NCBI GenBank assembly: GCA_017577565.1
Contig: PKRH01000010.1
Coordinates: forward strand, 1 to 44,353
DNA length: 44,353 nucleotides
Direction of reading: 5' to 3'
Origin: Thermoanaerobacterales bacterium
GTDB taxonomy: Bacteria > Actinomycetota > Acidimicrobiia > Acidimicrobiales > JACDCH01
Each line of letters opens with the position of its first letter. Position 1 is the stretch's first letter. The notes under the pieces are model-generated. The model worked only from the letters and a program-made list of their open reading frames with translations. It was not told the DNA's origin and did not search any database. The position numbers and the translations under genes were made by a program. Positions 22,525-30,518 of this stretch are shown piece after piece.

Positions 22525-22880
22525 GTTCTGCCGATGCCGCCACCGACCGTGCGCTCCGGGCGCTCGCCGACCCGACCCGGCGGGACATCCTCCGGGTGAC
22601 GCTCGTTCGGCCGCTGTCGGTGTCCGCGCTGGCCCGGCGCTACCCGATGAGCTTCGCCGCCGTGCACAAGCACGTGTCGGTGCTCGAGGACGCCGGTCTG
22701 GTGACCAAGCGACGTCGAGGACGGGAGTCGCTCGTGCACGGTGAGATCGACCGCGTGCGGGCGGTCCGCGCCGCCCTCGACGCGCTCGAGCAGGTGTGGC
22801 GCGACCGCGTCGCACGGATGGACCGGATCCTCGCCGAGGATCCCGACGAGGGAGCACCAGATGCCCATCATCAGCGTTGA
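22515..22880 (+). CDS. ArsR-family regulator without metal cysteines, partner of an SRPBCC protein (module 1)
   Basis: A 121-residue winged-helix repressor: ALADPTRRDILRVTL, the recognition helix SFAAVHKHVSVLEDAGLV and the wing KRRRGRESLVHG. It has no cysteine, so it is not a metal sensor of the classical type. Its 3' end overlaps the SRPBCC gene by 20 bp. ArsR genes paired with AHSA1-type SRPBCC genes are widespread in actinobacteria; the ligand is usually unknown. A second such module lies at 39765-40533. Confidence 0.85.
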   Translation: MVVGSADAATDRALRALADPTRRDILRVTLVRPLSVSALARRYPMSFAAVHKHVSVLEDAGLVTKRRRGRESLVHGEIDRVRAVRAALDALEQVWRDRVARMDRILAEDPDEGAPDAHHQR

Positions 22881-23355
22881 CAAGGACATCGAGAACGCCA
22901 CCCTGACGGTGGTCGCCGAGTACGACGCCCCGGTCGAGCGCGTGTGGCAGCTCTACGCCGACCCCCGGCAGCTCGAGCGCTTCTGGGGCCCGCCGGGCTG
23001 GCCGGCCACGGTCATGGAGCACGACCTCGCCCCGGGCGGGCGGGTCACCTACGTCATGACCGGCCCGGACGGCGACAAGTCGGCGGGCTACTGGGAGGTC
23101 CTCGAGGTCGAGGCCCCGCGGCGCTTCGTCGTCGTCGACGGGTTCGCCCACGACGACGGGCGGCCGAACGACGAGCTGCCCCGCACCCGCATGGAGCTGA
23201 CGCTCGGCGAGCGGGCCGGCGGCGGCACGGCCATGACCGTCGTGTCGACCTACGACTCGCCGGAGGCGCTGCAGCAGGTCCTCGACATGGGCATGGAGGA
23301 GGGCGTGCGGGCCGCCATGGGCCAGATCGACGACGTCCTCGCCTCGGCGGCCTGA
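22861..23355 (+). CDS. SRPBCC (AHSA1/START-like) domain protein
   Basis: A 164-residue hydrophobic-ligand-binding fold. Typical pieces are EYDAPVERVWQLYADPRQLERFWGP (two halves), PGGRVTYVMTGPDGDK, YWEVLEVEAPRRFVVVDGF and STYDSPEALQQVLDMGMEEGVRAAM. ATG 22861 has GAGGGAG upstream and overlaps the ArsR gene, so both are co-translated. Such proteins are small-molecule binders or stress proteins; no catalytic residues can be assigned. Confidence 0.85.
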   Translation: MPIISVDKDIENATLTVVAEYDAPVERVWQLYADPRQLERFWGPPGWPATVMEHDLAPGGRVTYVMTGPDGDKSAGYWEVLEVEAPRRFVVVDGFAHDDGRPNDELPRTRMELTLGERAGGGTAMTVVSTYDSPEALQQVLDMGMEEGVRAAMGQIDDVLASAA

Positions 23356-23359
23356 GCCC

Positions 23360-23742
23360 GTGGCCGATGGAGACGCGACCCGGCCGCTCGCCGGCCGGGT
23401 CGCGCTCGTCGACCACCTCGACCCCGCGCAGGTCGCCGACCTCGTCGGCCGCATCGACCGCGAGCACGGGGAGCTCCACGTCCTCGTCGACGACATCCGG
23501 GGCGCCACGACCATGGAGTGGGGCGCCACGGTGTGGGAGTCCACCCTCGACGTGGGGCTGGGGATGCTGCGGCTGGGCGCCGAGACCCACGCCGTCACCG
23601 CCCACCACGCGCTCCCCTGCTCGTCCGCCGGCCCGGCGGGCTCGTCGTCGAGGTCACCGACGGCACCGCCGAGTACGACGCGGCGACCTACCGGTCTCCT
23701 TCTTCTACGACCTGGCCAAGGCGGCCAGCCGGTCACGTCACC
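23360..23742 (+). pseudogene. Decayed short-chain dehydrogenase gene (internal deletion plus two frameshifts)
   Basis: Three pieces of one SDR protein lie in three reading frames. Frame a: LAGRVALV, then directly DHLDPAQVADLVGRIDREHG and LHVLVDDIRG...MEWGATVWESTLDVGL up to AHHALP. Frame b (from ~23625): LLVRRPGGLVVEVTDGTAEY. Frame c (from ~23697): VSFFYDLAKAA. The glycine-rich cofactor loop expected after GRVALV and ~50 following residues are missing, and the C-terminal half is gone at the neighbouring hydrolase gene. Each frame step is equal to a one-base deletion. Confidence 0.8.
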
Positions 23743-24577
23743 GGCCGTCGACCACGGCCAGGACCTCGCGGGCCACGACCTCGGGCTCGGTGAGCGGGAC
23801 GAGGTGGCTCGACCGGTGGGCCAGCACGTGCCGCCCCCGGGGCGAGGCCGCGGCCCGGGCCCGGTGGGCGGCGACCAGCGGCCCCCGCCGGCCGCGCTCG
23901 AGGAACCCGGCCGTCGCCCCGGAGATCACGACGACGGGGACGTCGGGCAGGTGGGGCGGCTCGTCGCGCAGGCGCCGGAGGTCGTCGAGCCACCGGCGCG
24001 ACTCGGCCAGCAGCGTCCGCGTCGCCGCCACGGTGCCGTCCTCGGCCCGCATGGCACCGGCCCACGGCTCGGGCAGCGACCGGGCCTGGCGCCGGGCGGC
24101 CGCCCGCAGCACGCCGAGCCGGGCGAGCGGCGGCAGCACCCACGGCAGCATCGCCTGCTGGCGCCGGCTGCCGGCGGAGAAGAACAGGTCGCAGCCCTCG
24201 TCGCTCGGGTCGACGAGCACGAGGCCGGCGACCAGCTCGGGCCGGGCCGCCGCGGCGCACCGGACGATCGGGCCGCCCCAGCTGTGGCCGACGAGGACGA
24301 ACGGCCCCTCCCCCAGCGCCGCGAGCAGGTCGAGCAGGTCGGCGGCCAGCCGGTCGAGGTCGCGGGGCCCCGGGTCCGGGGGGCTCCGGCCGAGGCCGGC
24401 GCGGTCGTAGGCGACGACCGTCGTGCGCTCGGCCACGAGCGGGACGACCGCGCCCCACGAGCTCCGCGACGTCCCCATCCCGGCCTCCAGCACGACGACG
24501 GGCCGGCCGGTCCCGTGGCGCTCGGCGTGCAGGCGACGTCCGTCGCGCGTCGTCACCTCCAGCGCCTTCCCGGCCAC
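23738..24577 (-). CDS. Alpha/beta hydrolase
   Basis: A 279-residue alpha/beta-hydrolase-fold protein: VVVLEAGMGTSRSSWGAVVP contains the oxyanion-side HG-like turn (EAGMG), YDRAGLGRSP is the usual second motif, the nucleophile elbow is GHSWGG, and a C-terminal His is in HRSSHLVPL. Most similar in layout to haloalkane/epoxide-hydrolase-like and esterase groups; substrate unknown. GTG at 24577 follows TAGGTT by 6 bases, a leaderless pattern. Its end abuts the SDR pseudogene. Confidence 0.85.
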   Translation of the reverse strand: MAGKALEVTTRDGRRLHAERHGTGRPVVVLEAGMGTSRSSWGAVVPLVAERTTVVAYDRAGLGRSPPDPGPRDLDRLAADLLDLLAALGEGPFVLVGHSWGGPIVRCAAAARPELVAGLVLVDPSDEGCDLFFSAGSRRQQAMLPWVLPPLARLGVLRAAARRQARSLPEPWAGAMRAEDGTVAATRTLLAESRRWLDDLRRLRDEPPHLPDVPVVVISGATAGFLERGRRGPLVAAHRARAAASPRGRHVLAHRSSHLVPLTEPEVVAREVLAVVDGR

Positions 24578-24603
24578 GGCGGCAACCTAGCCGCCGGCAC
24601 CCC

Positions 24604-24630
24604 TTGACCCTCACGTCGCGTCAGACCGGA
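24604..24630 (+). promoter_or_regulatory. Possible MerR-type promoter/operator of the VOC-MerR operon
   Basis: TTGACC at 24604 is followed by an imperfect dyad, CTCACGT..CGTCAG, in a position where MerR proteins bind an over-long spacer. No convincing -10 hexamer is seen, so this is tentative. Confidence 0.3.
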
Positions 24631-24667
24631 GCATCGCCTTGAGCACCGAGCGCGAACGGAGGCCACG

Positions 24668-25078
24668 ATGACCAACGTCTTCCCCGCCCTCTGCGCCGAC
24701 GACGTCGCCGCCACCCGCGACTTCTACGTCGACCTGCTCGGGTTCGACGTGATCTTCGACTCGGGCTGGTACGTGCAGCTGGCCGCCCCCGACGACCCGA
24801 CCCGCCAGGTGGGCATCGTCGAGCGGACCCACGAGACGGTCCCCGAGGGCCACCGCCGGCCGCCGGCGGGCGTGCTGGTCAGCGTCGAGGTCGACGACGT
24901 CGACGCCGTCCACCGCCGGGCGCTCGAGGCCGGGCACCCGATCCTGCGCAGCCTGCGGGACGAGGACTTCGGCCAGCGGCACTTCATCACCCGCGACCCG
25001 GCGGGGACGATGGTGGACGTGATCACCCCCATCGAGGCGTCGCCGGAGGTGCAGGCCTTCGGCGTGACGCAGGTGTGA
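24668..25078 (+). CDS. VOC family protein
   Basis: A 136-residue glyoxalase-fold protein: MTNVFPALCADDVAATRDFY, VDLLGFDVIFDSGWYVQL, SVEVDDVDAVHRRALEAG and FITRDPAGTMVDVITPIE. First position of the classical metal triad is not His here (FPAL), so it may bind a ligand without metal, as resistance-type VOC proteins do. ATG 24668 has CGGAGG. It precedes a MerR regulator by 3 bases and is surely co-transcribed with it. Confidence 0.85.
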   Translation: MTNVFPALCADDVAATRDFYVDLLGFDVIFDSGWYVQLAAPDDPTRQVGIVERTHETVPEGHRRPPAGVLVSVEVDDVDAVHRRALEAGHPILRSLRDEDFGQRHFITRDPAGTMVDVITPIEASPEVQAFGVTQV

Positions 25079-25081
25079 GCC

Positions 25082-25906
25082 GTGCGGCCGGAGGGGCTCG
25101 TCGGGATCGGCACCTTCGCCGACGCCGCCCGGATGACGGTCCGGGCGCTGCGGCACTACCACGACGAAGGAGTCCTCCGGCCGGCGTGGGTCGACCCCCG
25201 CACCGGCTACCGCTGGTACTCCTGGGACCAGCTCGCGGACGCGCTGCGGATCACGACCCTGCGCGAGCTCGGCGTCCCGCTGCCCACCATCCGCGACCAC
25301 CTCGCCGGCGGCCTCGGGCTGCGCGACCTCCTGGCCGCCGAGCGGGGCCGGCTCCGCAGGCAGATCGAGCAGGCGCGACGGGCGCTGGCGGTGATCGACG
25401 CGCTGGAGGCCGGCGGCGACATCCCCCACCACCCCGTCGACACGATCCGGATCGGGCGGGTCGAGACGGTGGCCCTGGCCGGCGTGGTGCCCGCCGCCGA
25501 GCTGGGGCCGGGCGCGGCCCGCCTCATCGACCGGCTGCTCGACGAGGCGGACCGGGCCTCGCTGCCCACCGACGAGCCGGTCTGGGGCGAGTACCCCGTG
25601 CGGCTCGACGGGCGGGTCCGGGTCGTCGTCCACCTGCCCGTGGCTCCCGGGGCGGGACCGGCCGCGGGCCGGCCGGGCTCCGCCCTGCGGCGAGACGCCA
25701 TCCCCGCCGGCGACTACGCCCGGGTCGTGCACGAGGGGTCGCTGGCGACGCTGCCGCTCGCCTATCGCAGCCTGCTCACCTCGTTCGCGGCGGCCGGCGG
25801 CACCCCGTCCGGGCCGGTGCTCGAGCGCTACGTCGAAGCCCCGGGCGGCGCGAGCGACGACGGCCTGCGGACCGAGGTGCTCCACCGCCGGCCCGGCGCG
25901 CGATGA
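25082..25906 (+). CDS. MerR-family regulator with GyrI-like ligand-binding domain
   Basis: A 274-residue protein. N-terminal MerR winged helix: VGIGTFADAARMTVRALRHY, HDEGVLRPAWVDPRTGYRWY; then a dimerisation helix RRQIEQARRALAVIDALE and a C-terminal GyrI/BmrR-like domain (~residues 120-274; PAGDYARVVHEGSLATLPLAY). Such regulators bind amphipathic drugs or metabolites and activate promoters with 19-bp spacers. GTG 25082 lies 3 bases after the VOC stop; the pair resembles small drug-resistance operons. Confidence 0.85.
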   Translation: MRPEGLVGIGTFADAARMTVRALRHYHDEGVLRPAWVDPRTGYRWYSWDQLADALRITTLRELGVPLPTIRDHLAGGLGLRDLLAAERGRLRRQIEQARRALAVIDALEAGGDIPHHPVDTIRIGRVETVALAGVVPAAELGPGAARLIDRLLDEADRASLPTDEPVWGEYPVRLDGRVRVVVHLPVAPGAGPAAGRPGSALRRDAIPAGDYARVVHEGSLATLPLAYRSLLTSFAAAGGTPSGPVLERYVEAPGGASDDGLRTEVLHRRPGAR

Positions 25907-25974
25907 GTTCGCGACGCCCGGCACGTCTGACACCGCGCGGCCGGGGCGTGCCCGGCCGGTGAGGAGGACAGGGT

Positions 25975-26499
25975 ATGGACGTCATCAACCTGGGTGTCGA
26001 CGACGGCCTGCCGCCGGTCGACTGGTCCGCCGTCGTCGAGCGGCTCGCGTCCGGCGCGTCGCCGGACCCGGAGTCCTTCAACGCCCGCACGACGTGGCTC
26101 ACGACGGTCAACGCGGACGGCAGCCCGCACGTCACGCCGGTGGGCGCCCTCTGGATGGAGGGCACGTTCTGGGTCCAGACGGGCGCCGGCACCCGCAAGG
26201 CCCGCAACCTGGCGCGCGACCCGCGGTGCTCGGTCGCCGTGTCGATCCTCGACGCCGACGTCGTCGTCGAGGGCACGGCCATCCGGGTCACCGACCCGGC
26301 CGCGGTCGCCCGCGCCGCCGCCGGCTGGGCCGAGGGCGGCTGGCCGGCCGAGCTCCACGAGAGCGGGACCGGCATCACCGCCCCGTACAACGCGCCGGCG
26401 CAGGGCCCGCCGCCGTGGCACGTCTACCGGATCGAGCCGCGCTCGGCGATCGTGGCGCGCGTCAGCGAGCCGGGCGGGCTGACGCGCTTCCGGTTCTGA
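25975..26499 (+). CDS. Pyridoxamine 5'-phosphate oxidase-fold (FMN/F420) family protein
   Basis: A 174-residue split-barrel protein: FNARTTWLTTVNADGSPHVTPV, GALWMEGTFWVQTGAGTRKA, RNLARDPRCSVAVSI and VVEGTAIRVTDPAAVARAA. The pattern ...LATVNADGSPHVTPV...R.A.NL..DPR is shared by FMN- and F420-dependent reductases of this fold; which cofactor is used cannot be told, though F420 is common in actinobacteria. ATG 25975 is preceded by GAGGAGGACAGGGT. Confidence 0.82.
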   Translation: MDVINLGVDDGLPPVDWSAVVERLASGASPDPESFNARTTWLTTVNADGSPHVTPVGALWMEGTFWVQTGAGTRKARNLARDPRCSVAVSILDADVVVEGTAIRVTDPAAVARAAAGWAEGGWPAELHESGTGITAPYNAPAQGPPPWHVYRIEPRSAIVARVSEPGGLTRFRF

Positions 26500-26528
26500 C
26501 CGGGGCGGCGAGGGCTACCGTCGGAGCC

Positions 26529-26969
26529 GTGGGAGCGGCCGTGGAGGACCAGAACCGTCGGTTGCTGCGGGCGCGGGACAGCATCGACCTGCACTACCGG
26601 TCACCGCTCGACGTCCCCGCGCTCGCGGCGATCGCCTGCATGTCGCCGGCGCACTTCATCCGCTCGTTCAAGGCGACCTTCGGCGAGACGCCGCACCGCT
26701 ACCTGCAGCGCCGCCGGATCGAGCGGGCCATGGCGCAGCTGCGCCGCACCGACCGGTCGGTGTCGGAGATCTGCATCGACGTCGGGTGGTCGAGCTTCGC
26801 CACCTTCAGCCGGACGTTCCGGGAGGTCGTCGGCTGCTCGCCCTCCGAGTACCGGGCGGCGGGTCGGGCCGTGGACGACGGGCGGGTGCCGACGTGCTTC
26901 GTGAAGTCGTGGACCCGGCCGGCCACATCGAGCAGTTTCGGAACAGCACGGGCGACCGACGCTGCTTAG
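26529..26969 (+). CDS. AraC-family regulator (HTH domain only)
   Basis: A 146-residue protein consisting of little more than the AraC DNA-binding domain: PLDVPALAAIACMSPAHFIRSFKATFGETP and SVSEICIDVGWSSFATFSRTFREVVGCSPSEYR hold the two HTH motifs (quoted in part). No sensor domain is present. GTG 26529 follows TACCGT and 7 bases, a leaderless pattern. It is followed by a VOC gene 10 bp on; AraC-VOC pairs of this type are common in actinobacteria, where the VOC protein may bind the inducer. Confidence 0.83.
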   Translation: MGAAVEDQNRRLLRARDSIDLHYRSPLDVPALAAIACMSPAHFIRSFKATFGETPHRYLQRRRIERAMAQLRRTDRSVSEICIDVGWSSFATFSRTFREVVGCSPSEYRAAGRAVDDGRVPTCFVKSWTRPATSSSFGTARATDAA

Positions 26970-26979
26970 CGTCGGCCCC

Positions 26980-27393
26980 ATGGCAACGTCGATCCGTCTC
27001 TCGTCCGTCTTCGTCACCGACCAGGACGCCGCGCTCGACTGGTACGTGAACGTCCTCGGCATGGAGGTCCACACCGACGTGGACCTCGGCTTCATGCGGT
27101 GGCTGACCGTCTGCGCCCCCGGGGACCGGTCCCGGGAGCTGCTCCTCGAGCGCCCCGGCGCGCCGTCGATGGACGAGGCGACCGCCGAGCAGGTCCGGGG
27201 GCTCCTCTCCAAGGGGGCGATGGCCGGGTGGTTCGCCCTGGCGGTGGACGACCCCTACGCGGAGTTCGAGCGGTTGAAGGCGGCCGGCGTCGACCTCACC
27301 GACGAGATCTCCGAGAAGGACTACGGCGTCGACTTCGGCATCCGCGACCCGTTCGGCAACCGCATCCGGATCGGGAAGATGACCGGCTCCTGA
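26980..27393 (+). CDS. VOC family protein paired with an HTH-only AraC regulator
   Basis: A 137-residue glyoxalase-fold protein: SVFVTDQDAALDWYVNVLGM, MRWLTVCAPGDRSRELLLER, GWFALAVDDPYAEFERLKAAG and IRDPFGNRIRIGKM. ATG 26980 has no ribosome site, but TAGCGT lies 7 bases upstream, overlapping the AraC stop codon, so it may have its own leaderless transcript in addition to read-through from the AraC gene. Confidence 0.85.
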   Translation: MATSIRLSSVFVTDQDAALDWYVNVLGMEVHTDVDLGFMRWLTVCAPGDRSRELLLERPGAPSMDEATAEQVRGLLSKGAMAGWFALAVDDPYAEFERLKAAGVDLTDEISEKDYGVDFGIRDPFGNRIRIGKMTGS

Positions 27394-27422
27394 CCCGGTC
27401 CCGGGCCGGGACCGGCCGGCCC

Positions 27423-27454
27423 CGGGGCCCTCCCCGCGAGCGGGGAGGGCCCCG
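27423..27454. terminator. Strong hairpin terminator after the AraC-VOC pair
   Basis: A perfect 15-bp stem whose left arm is CGGGGCCCTCCCCGC and right arm GCGGGGAGGGCCCCG, separated by GA (the actual loop must open one or two pairs). It lies 30 bp after the VOC stop. No U-tract. Confidence 0.75.
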
Positions 27455-27516
27455 TCCGCGCCGCCGCGCCCCGGGGCGCGCGAGGATGGCCACCTGCCGT
27501 CGACCGGGAGGTTGCC

Positions 27517-27915
27517 ATGCCGAAGGCCCCGAAGTCGCCGTCGAGCCGGAAGCCGCCGGAGCCGGCGGACGGCCGCGCCCCGATCGACGACTGGATGCGG
27601 CGGGTCATGCCCGACCTGCAGCCCGTGATCCGCCGGGTCGACGACCTGATCCACGAGGTCGTCCCCGAGCCCCTGTACGCCGTGAAGTGGCGGCGGGCCT
27701 TCTACGGGCTGCCGGCGCTCGGCTGGATCATCGAGCTGGCGGCCTACGACGTGTCGATGAACGTCGTCTTCCACGGCGGCGCCGACTTCGCCGACCCGCC
27801 GCCGCTCGGCGAGGGGCGCAGCCGCTACGTCAAGCTGACGAGCGTCGAGGACGCCGAGGACCCGGCCGTGCGCCGCTGGATCGAGCAGGCGGCCACCGTG
27901 CCGGGGTGGACCTGA
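27517..27915 (+). CDS. DUF1801 family protein
   Basis: A 132-residue protein with the DUF1801 (YdhG/frataxin-like fold) pattern: LQPVIRRVDDLIHEVVPEPLYAVKWRRAFYG, then VVFHGGADFADPPPLGEG and a C-terminal VRRWIEQAATV. Function of the family is not established. ATG 27517 has a GGGAGGT site. It converges on the MarR gene with only 7 bp between. Confidence 0.8.
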   Translation: MPKAPKSPSSRKPPEPADGRAPIDDWMRRVMPDLQPVIRRVDDLIHEVVPEPLYAVKWRRAFYGLPALGWIIELAAYDVSMNVVFHGGADFADPPPLGEGRSRYVKLTSVEDAEDPAVRRWIEQAATVPGWT

Positions 27916-27922
27916 GGGCCGG

Positions 27923-28456
27923 TCAGCCCGCCCCGCCGGCCGGGGCCCGGTCGCGGGGCAGCTCGGCGAGCCGGGCGGCGGCGTCGCGCTGCACCTGTGT
28001 GATCCGGCGCGTCCAGTCGAGGATCACCTCCAGCTCGTCGGCCGAGTAGTCGGCGCACACCCGCTCGAGGTCCGCCACCAGCCCGGCGAACAGCCGCTCG
28101 ACCTCGGGGGCGCGCTGCCCCAGCATCTCGACGACCTGGCGGCGCCGGTCCTCGGGGTCGCGCCGGCGGCGGACGAAGCCGCGCGCCTCCAGCCGGTCGA
28201 GGATCCCGGTGACCGAGGCGGGCGCGAGCCCGGTGAGCTGCGCGAGCTTGCCGGGCGACAGCGGGCCGTGGCGCTCGAGCAGGTCGAGCGTCTTGTGGTC
28301 GGTGGCGTTGAGCCCGAGGTGCTCGGCGATGGCCGTGTGGAACATGACCACGGCGTTGGAGTGCTCGCGCCCGGCGGCCTCGAGCGCCGCCACCAGGGCG
28401 GCCCGGCGGGTGCCCTCCTCGTCCTGCTGTGACCGGTGACCGGTTGACGTCGCCAT
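27923..28456 (-). CDS. MarR-family transcriptional regulator
   Basis: A 177-residue MarR protein: HTAIAEHLGLNATDHKTLDLLERHGPLSPGKLAQLTGLAPASVTGILDRLEARGFVRRRRDPEDRRR contains the HTH and wing (quoted here in family order only: GLNATDHKTLDLL, SPGKLAQLTGLAPASV, RDPEDRRR). It is divergent from an FAD monooxygenase with an inverted repeat between them. MarR proteins next to FAD monooxygenases commonly control them in response to an aromatic ligand. ATG 28456 has AAAGGA about 11 bases upstream; all sequence of this frame beyond 28456 is antisense noise. Confidence 0.87.
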   Translation of the reverse strand: MATSTGHRSQQDEEGTRRAALVAALEAAGREHSNAVVMFHTAIAEHLGLNATDHKTLDLLERHGPLSPGKLAQLTGLAPASVTGILDRLEARGFVRRRRDPEDRRRQVVEMLGQRAPEVERLFAGLVADLERVCADYSADELEVILDWTRRITQVQRDAAARLAELPRDRAPAGGAG

Positions 28457-28470
28457 CGAGCCGGATATCC

Positions 28471-28490
28471 TTTCGTTCGGACGAACTAAA
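28471..28490. promoter_or_regulatory. MarR-type operator between MarR and FAD monooxygenase genes
   Basis: TTTCGTTCG and CGAACTAAA form a 20-bp inverted repeat with a GA spacer and one mismatched pair. It lies in the 57-bp divergent region and is one of the few AT-containing stretches nearby. Confidence 0.7.
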
Positions 28491-28513
28491 TGATACCGCG
28501 GAGGTCCCCCGAA

Positions 28514-29722
28514 GTGAACATCGTCATCGCGGGCGGCGGCATCGCCGGCCCGGCCCTGGGCGTGGCGCTGGCGAAGGCGGGTCTCGGCTCGACGATCCTG
28601 GAGGCCCGACCCGAGGGCGCCGCCGGCGGCGCCTTCCTCAACCTGGCGCCCAACGGCATCAACGCCCTCGCCGCCATCGGCCTGGGCGACGTCGTCGAAC
28701 GGGCCGGCGGCGTGCCGCTCACCGGCATCCGGTTCCGCAACGCGGCCGGCCGCGAGGTCGGGCACCTCGACGGGCGCGACGAGGTCGCCCGCTTCGGCGC
28801 CCGGAACCACCTGGTGCGCCGCGACCGGCTCCACCAGGTGCTCGAGGACGCGGCCCGGGCCGCGGGCGTCGAGGTCCGGCGGGGCGCCGAGGTCGCCTCG
28901 ATCGAGGACCACGGCGACGGCGTGCGCGTCGGCCTCGCCGACGGCACGACGGTCGACGCCGACGTGCTCCTCGGCGCCGACGGCGTCCACTCGGCCGTCC
29001 GGCGGCTGGCGTTCCCCGACGCGCCCCGCCCCGCCTACACCGGCATCCTCAACGCCGGCGCCTGGACCCCGATCGACCTGCCCGACACGCCCGAGCAGCA
29101 GCTGGTCTTCGGGCGGCGGGCGTTCTTCGGCTACGTCGTCCACCGGGGCGTCGCCTACTGGTTCAGCAACGTCGCCCGCCGCGACGACCCGACCGCCGGC
29201 GACCGGTCGGCCGTCGACCCGTCCACGTGGCTGCCGCACATCCGCGAGCTCCACGCCGAGGACCCCGAGCCGGTGCCGGCGATCCTCGCCGCCGCCACCG
29301 ACGTCGCCGGGGTGTGGCCGGTCTACGACGTCGCCGGGCTGCCGACCTGGCGCCGGGGCCGCATCGGCCTGCTGGGTGACGCCGCCCACGCCACCAGCCC
29401 CAACGCCGGGCAGGGCGCCAGCCTCGCCCTGGAGGACGCGGTCGTGCTGGCCGCCTGCCTGCGGGACGTGCCCGACCCGGCCGCCGCGCTCCGGGCGTTC
29501 GAGTCCCTGCGCAAGGACCGGGCCGAGAAGATCGTCGAGCTCAGCCGGCGGCTCGGGCGGTCGAAGGTGCCGTCCCGGCTGGGCGCCTGGTTCCGGGACC
29601 GGACGCTGCCGTTCTTCCTCAGGGCCGGCGCCGCCGAGACCGTCGAGAAGTACGGCTACCGGGTCGACTTCGACGCCCCGGTCGCCGGCGCCCCGGTCGC
29701 CGCGGGTGGCGCGGGCCGGTAG
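28514..29722 (+). CDS. FAD-dependent class A monooxygenase (PHBH/UbiH/TetX-like)
   Basis: A 402-residue flavoprotein hydroxylase. FAD/NAD motifs: VNIVIAGGGIAGPALGVALA at the N-terminus, RDRLHQVLEDAA and LLGADGVHSAVRRLAF (the DG motif), and GLLGDAAHATSPNAGQGASL (the GD motif). These enzymes use NAD(P)H and O2 to hydroxylate aromatics or inactivate drugs. I favour GTG 28514, which has GGAGG nine bases upstream, over ATG 28490, which falls inside the operator and has no ribosome site. Control by the divergent MarR protein is likely. Confidence 0.87.
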   Translation: MNIVIAGGGIAGPALGVALAKAGLGSTILEARPEGAAGGAFLNLAPNGINALAAIGLGDVVERAGGVPLTGIRFRNAAGREVGHLDGRDEVARFGARNHLVRRDRLHQVLEDAARAAGVEVRRGAEVASIEDHGDGVRVGLADGTTVDADVLLGADGVHSAVRRLAFPDAPRPAYTGILNAGAWTPIDLPDTPEQQLVFGRRAFFGYVVHRGVAYWFSNVARRDDPTAGDRSAVDPSTWLPHIRELHAEDPEPVPAILAAATDVAGVWPVYDVAGLPTWRRGRIGLLGDAAHATSPNAGQGASLALEDAVVLAACLRDVPDPAAALRAFESLRKDRAEKIVELSRRLGRSKVPSRLGAWFRDRTLPFFLRAGAAETVEKYGYRVDFDAPVAGAPVAAGGAGR

Positions 29723-29799
29723 CGCCGGTCGCACCACCCGGCCCGGCGGTCCCGTGGCCGGCGCGGCTCCCCACCGCCGGCCACGGCGCCCGGTGCCGG

Positions 29800-30040
29800 A
29801 CCCGCCGTTCCAGCCCTCGGTGATCGGGATGGCGTTGGGGGCGTCGGGACCGTGGTCGTCGGACCGGGCGGTGATCGAGCCGTCGGCGTTGCGGACGCCC
29901 GTCACGCTGTTGACGCTGTCGGGGCCGGCGGGGTTGGGCTCGGGCACCGTGACGGCGGCGCCGGCGGCGGGGACGATCCCCCAGCCCGGGCCACGGGCCG
30001 GGGCGCGCACAACGGTCGGCGTCGCGATATCCACGCCGCG
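29800..30040 (-). pseudogene. Gene remnant resembling a DUF1214 C-terminal region
   Basis: On the minus strand ~29800-29970 an open stretch reads NPAGPDSVNSVTGVRNADGS, then ITARSDDHGPDAPNAIPITE and GWN. The pattern of N-DGS-I, P-N-x-x-PI-x-x-GWN recalls the end of DUF1214 proteins (often after DUF1254), but it has no start, no proper continuation (YTVRLYRP... is missing) and is cut off. The upstream part to ~30040 is still open but unrecognised. The rest of the 348-bp gap 29723-30070 holds a promoter at 30059 and otherwise nothing I recognise. Confidence 0.4.
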
Positions 30041-30070
30041 TCGACGGTGGCGGTCCCGTAGGGTCGGCCG

Positions 30071-30508
30071 ATGGCGCTCACCCTGGACAACGTCGGCATC
30101 GTCGTCGAGGACCTCGACGCGGCGGTCGGGTTCTTCGAGGAGCTCGGCCTCGAGCTCGAGGGGAGGGACGTCGTCGAGGGCGAGTGGGCGGGGCGGGTCA
30201 CCGGCCTGGGCGACCAACGGGTCGAGATCGCGATGCTGCGCACCCCCGACGGCCACGGCCGGCTGGAGCTGTCCCGCTTCCTCGAACCGGCGGTGGTCGC
30301 CGACCACCGGACCGCGCCGGTCAACGCGCTCGGCTACCTGCGGGTGATGTTCGCCGTCGACGACCTCGACGCCACCCTCGACCGGCTGGCCGGGCACGGC
30401 GCCGAGCTGGTCAGCACCGAGGTGGTCCGCTACGAGGACGCCTACCGCCTCTGCTACGTGCGCGGCCCCGAGGGCATCCTCCTCGGCCTCGCCGAACCGC
30501 TCGGCTGA
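30071..30508 (+). CDS. VOC family protein
   Basis: A 145-residue glyoxalase-fold protein: MALTLDNVGIVVEDLDAAVG, FFEELGLELEGRDVVEGEWA, YLRVMFAVDDLDATLDRLAG, and RLCYVRGPEGILLGLAEPLG at the end, where an E after GPEG may be a metal ligand. ATG 30071 follows TAGGGT by 6 bases and has no ribosome site: leaderless. A TetR gene follows 54 bp later on the same strand. Confidence 0.86.
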   Translation: MALTLDNVGIVVEDLDAAVGFFEELGLELEGRDVVEGEWAGRVTGLGDQRVEIAMLRTPDGHGRLELSRFLEPAVVADHRTAPVNALGYLRVMFAVDDLDATLDRLAGHGAELVSTEVVRYEDAYRLCYVRGPEGILLGLAEPLG

Positions 30509-30518
30509 CCCGGCACCC

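Noticed and set aside
21674..27400. A genomic island or mobile element in the regulator-rich middle part
   Set aside because: No integrase, transposase, tRNA-end repeat or composition change is visible; the GC content and codon style stay the same.
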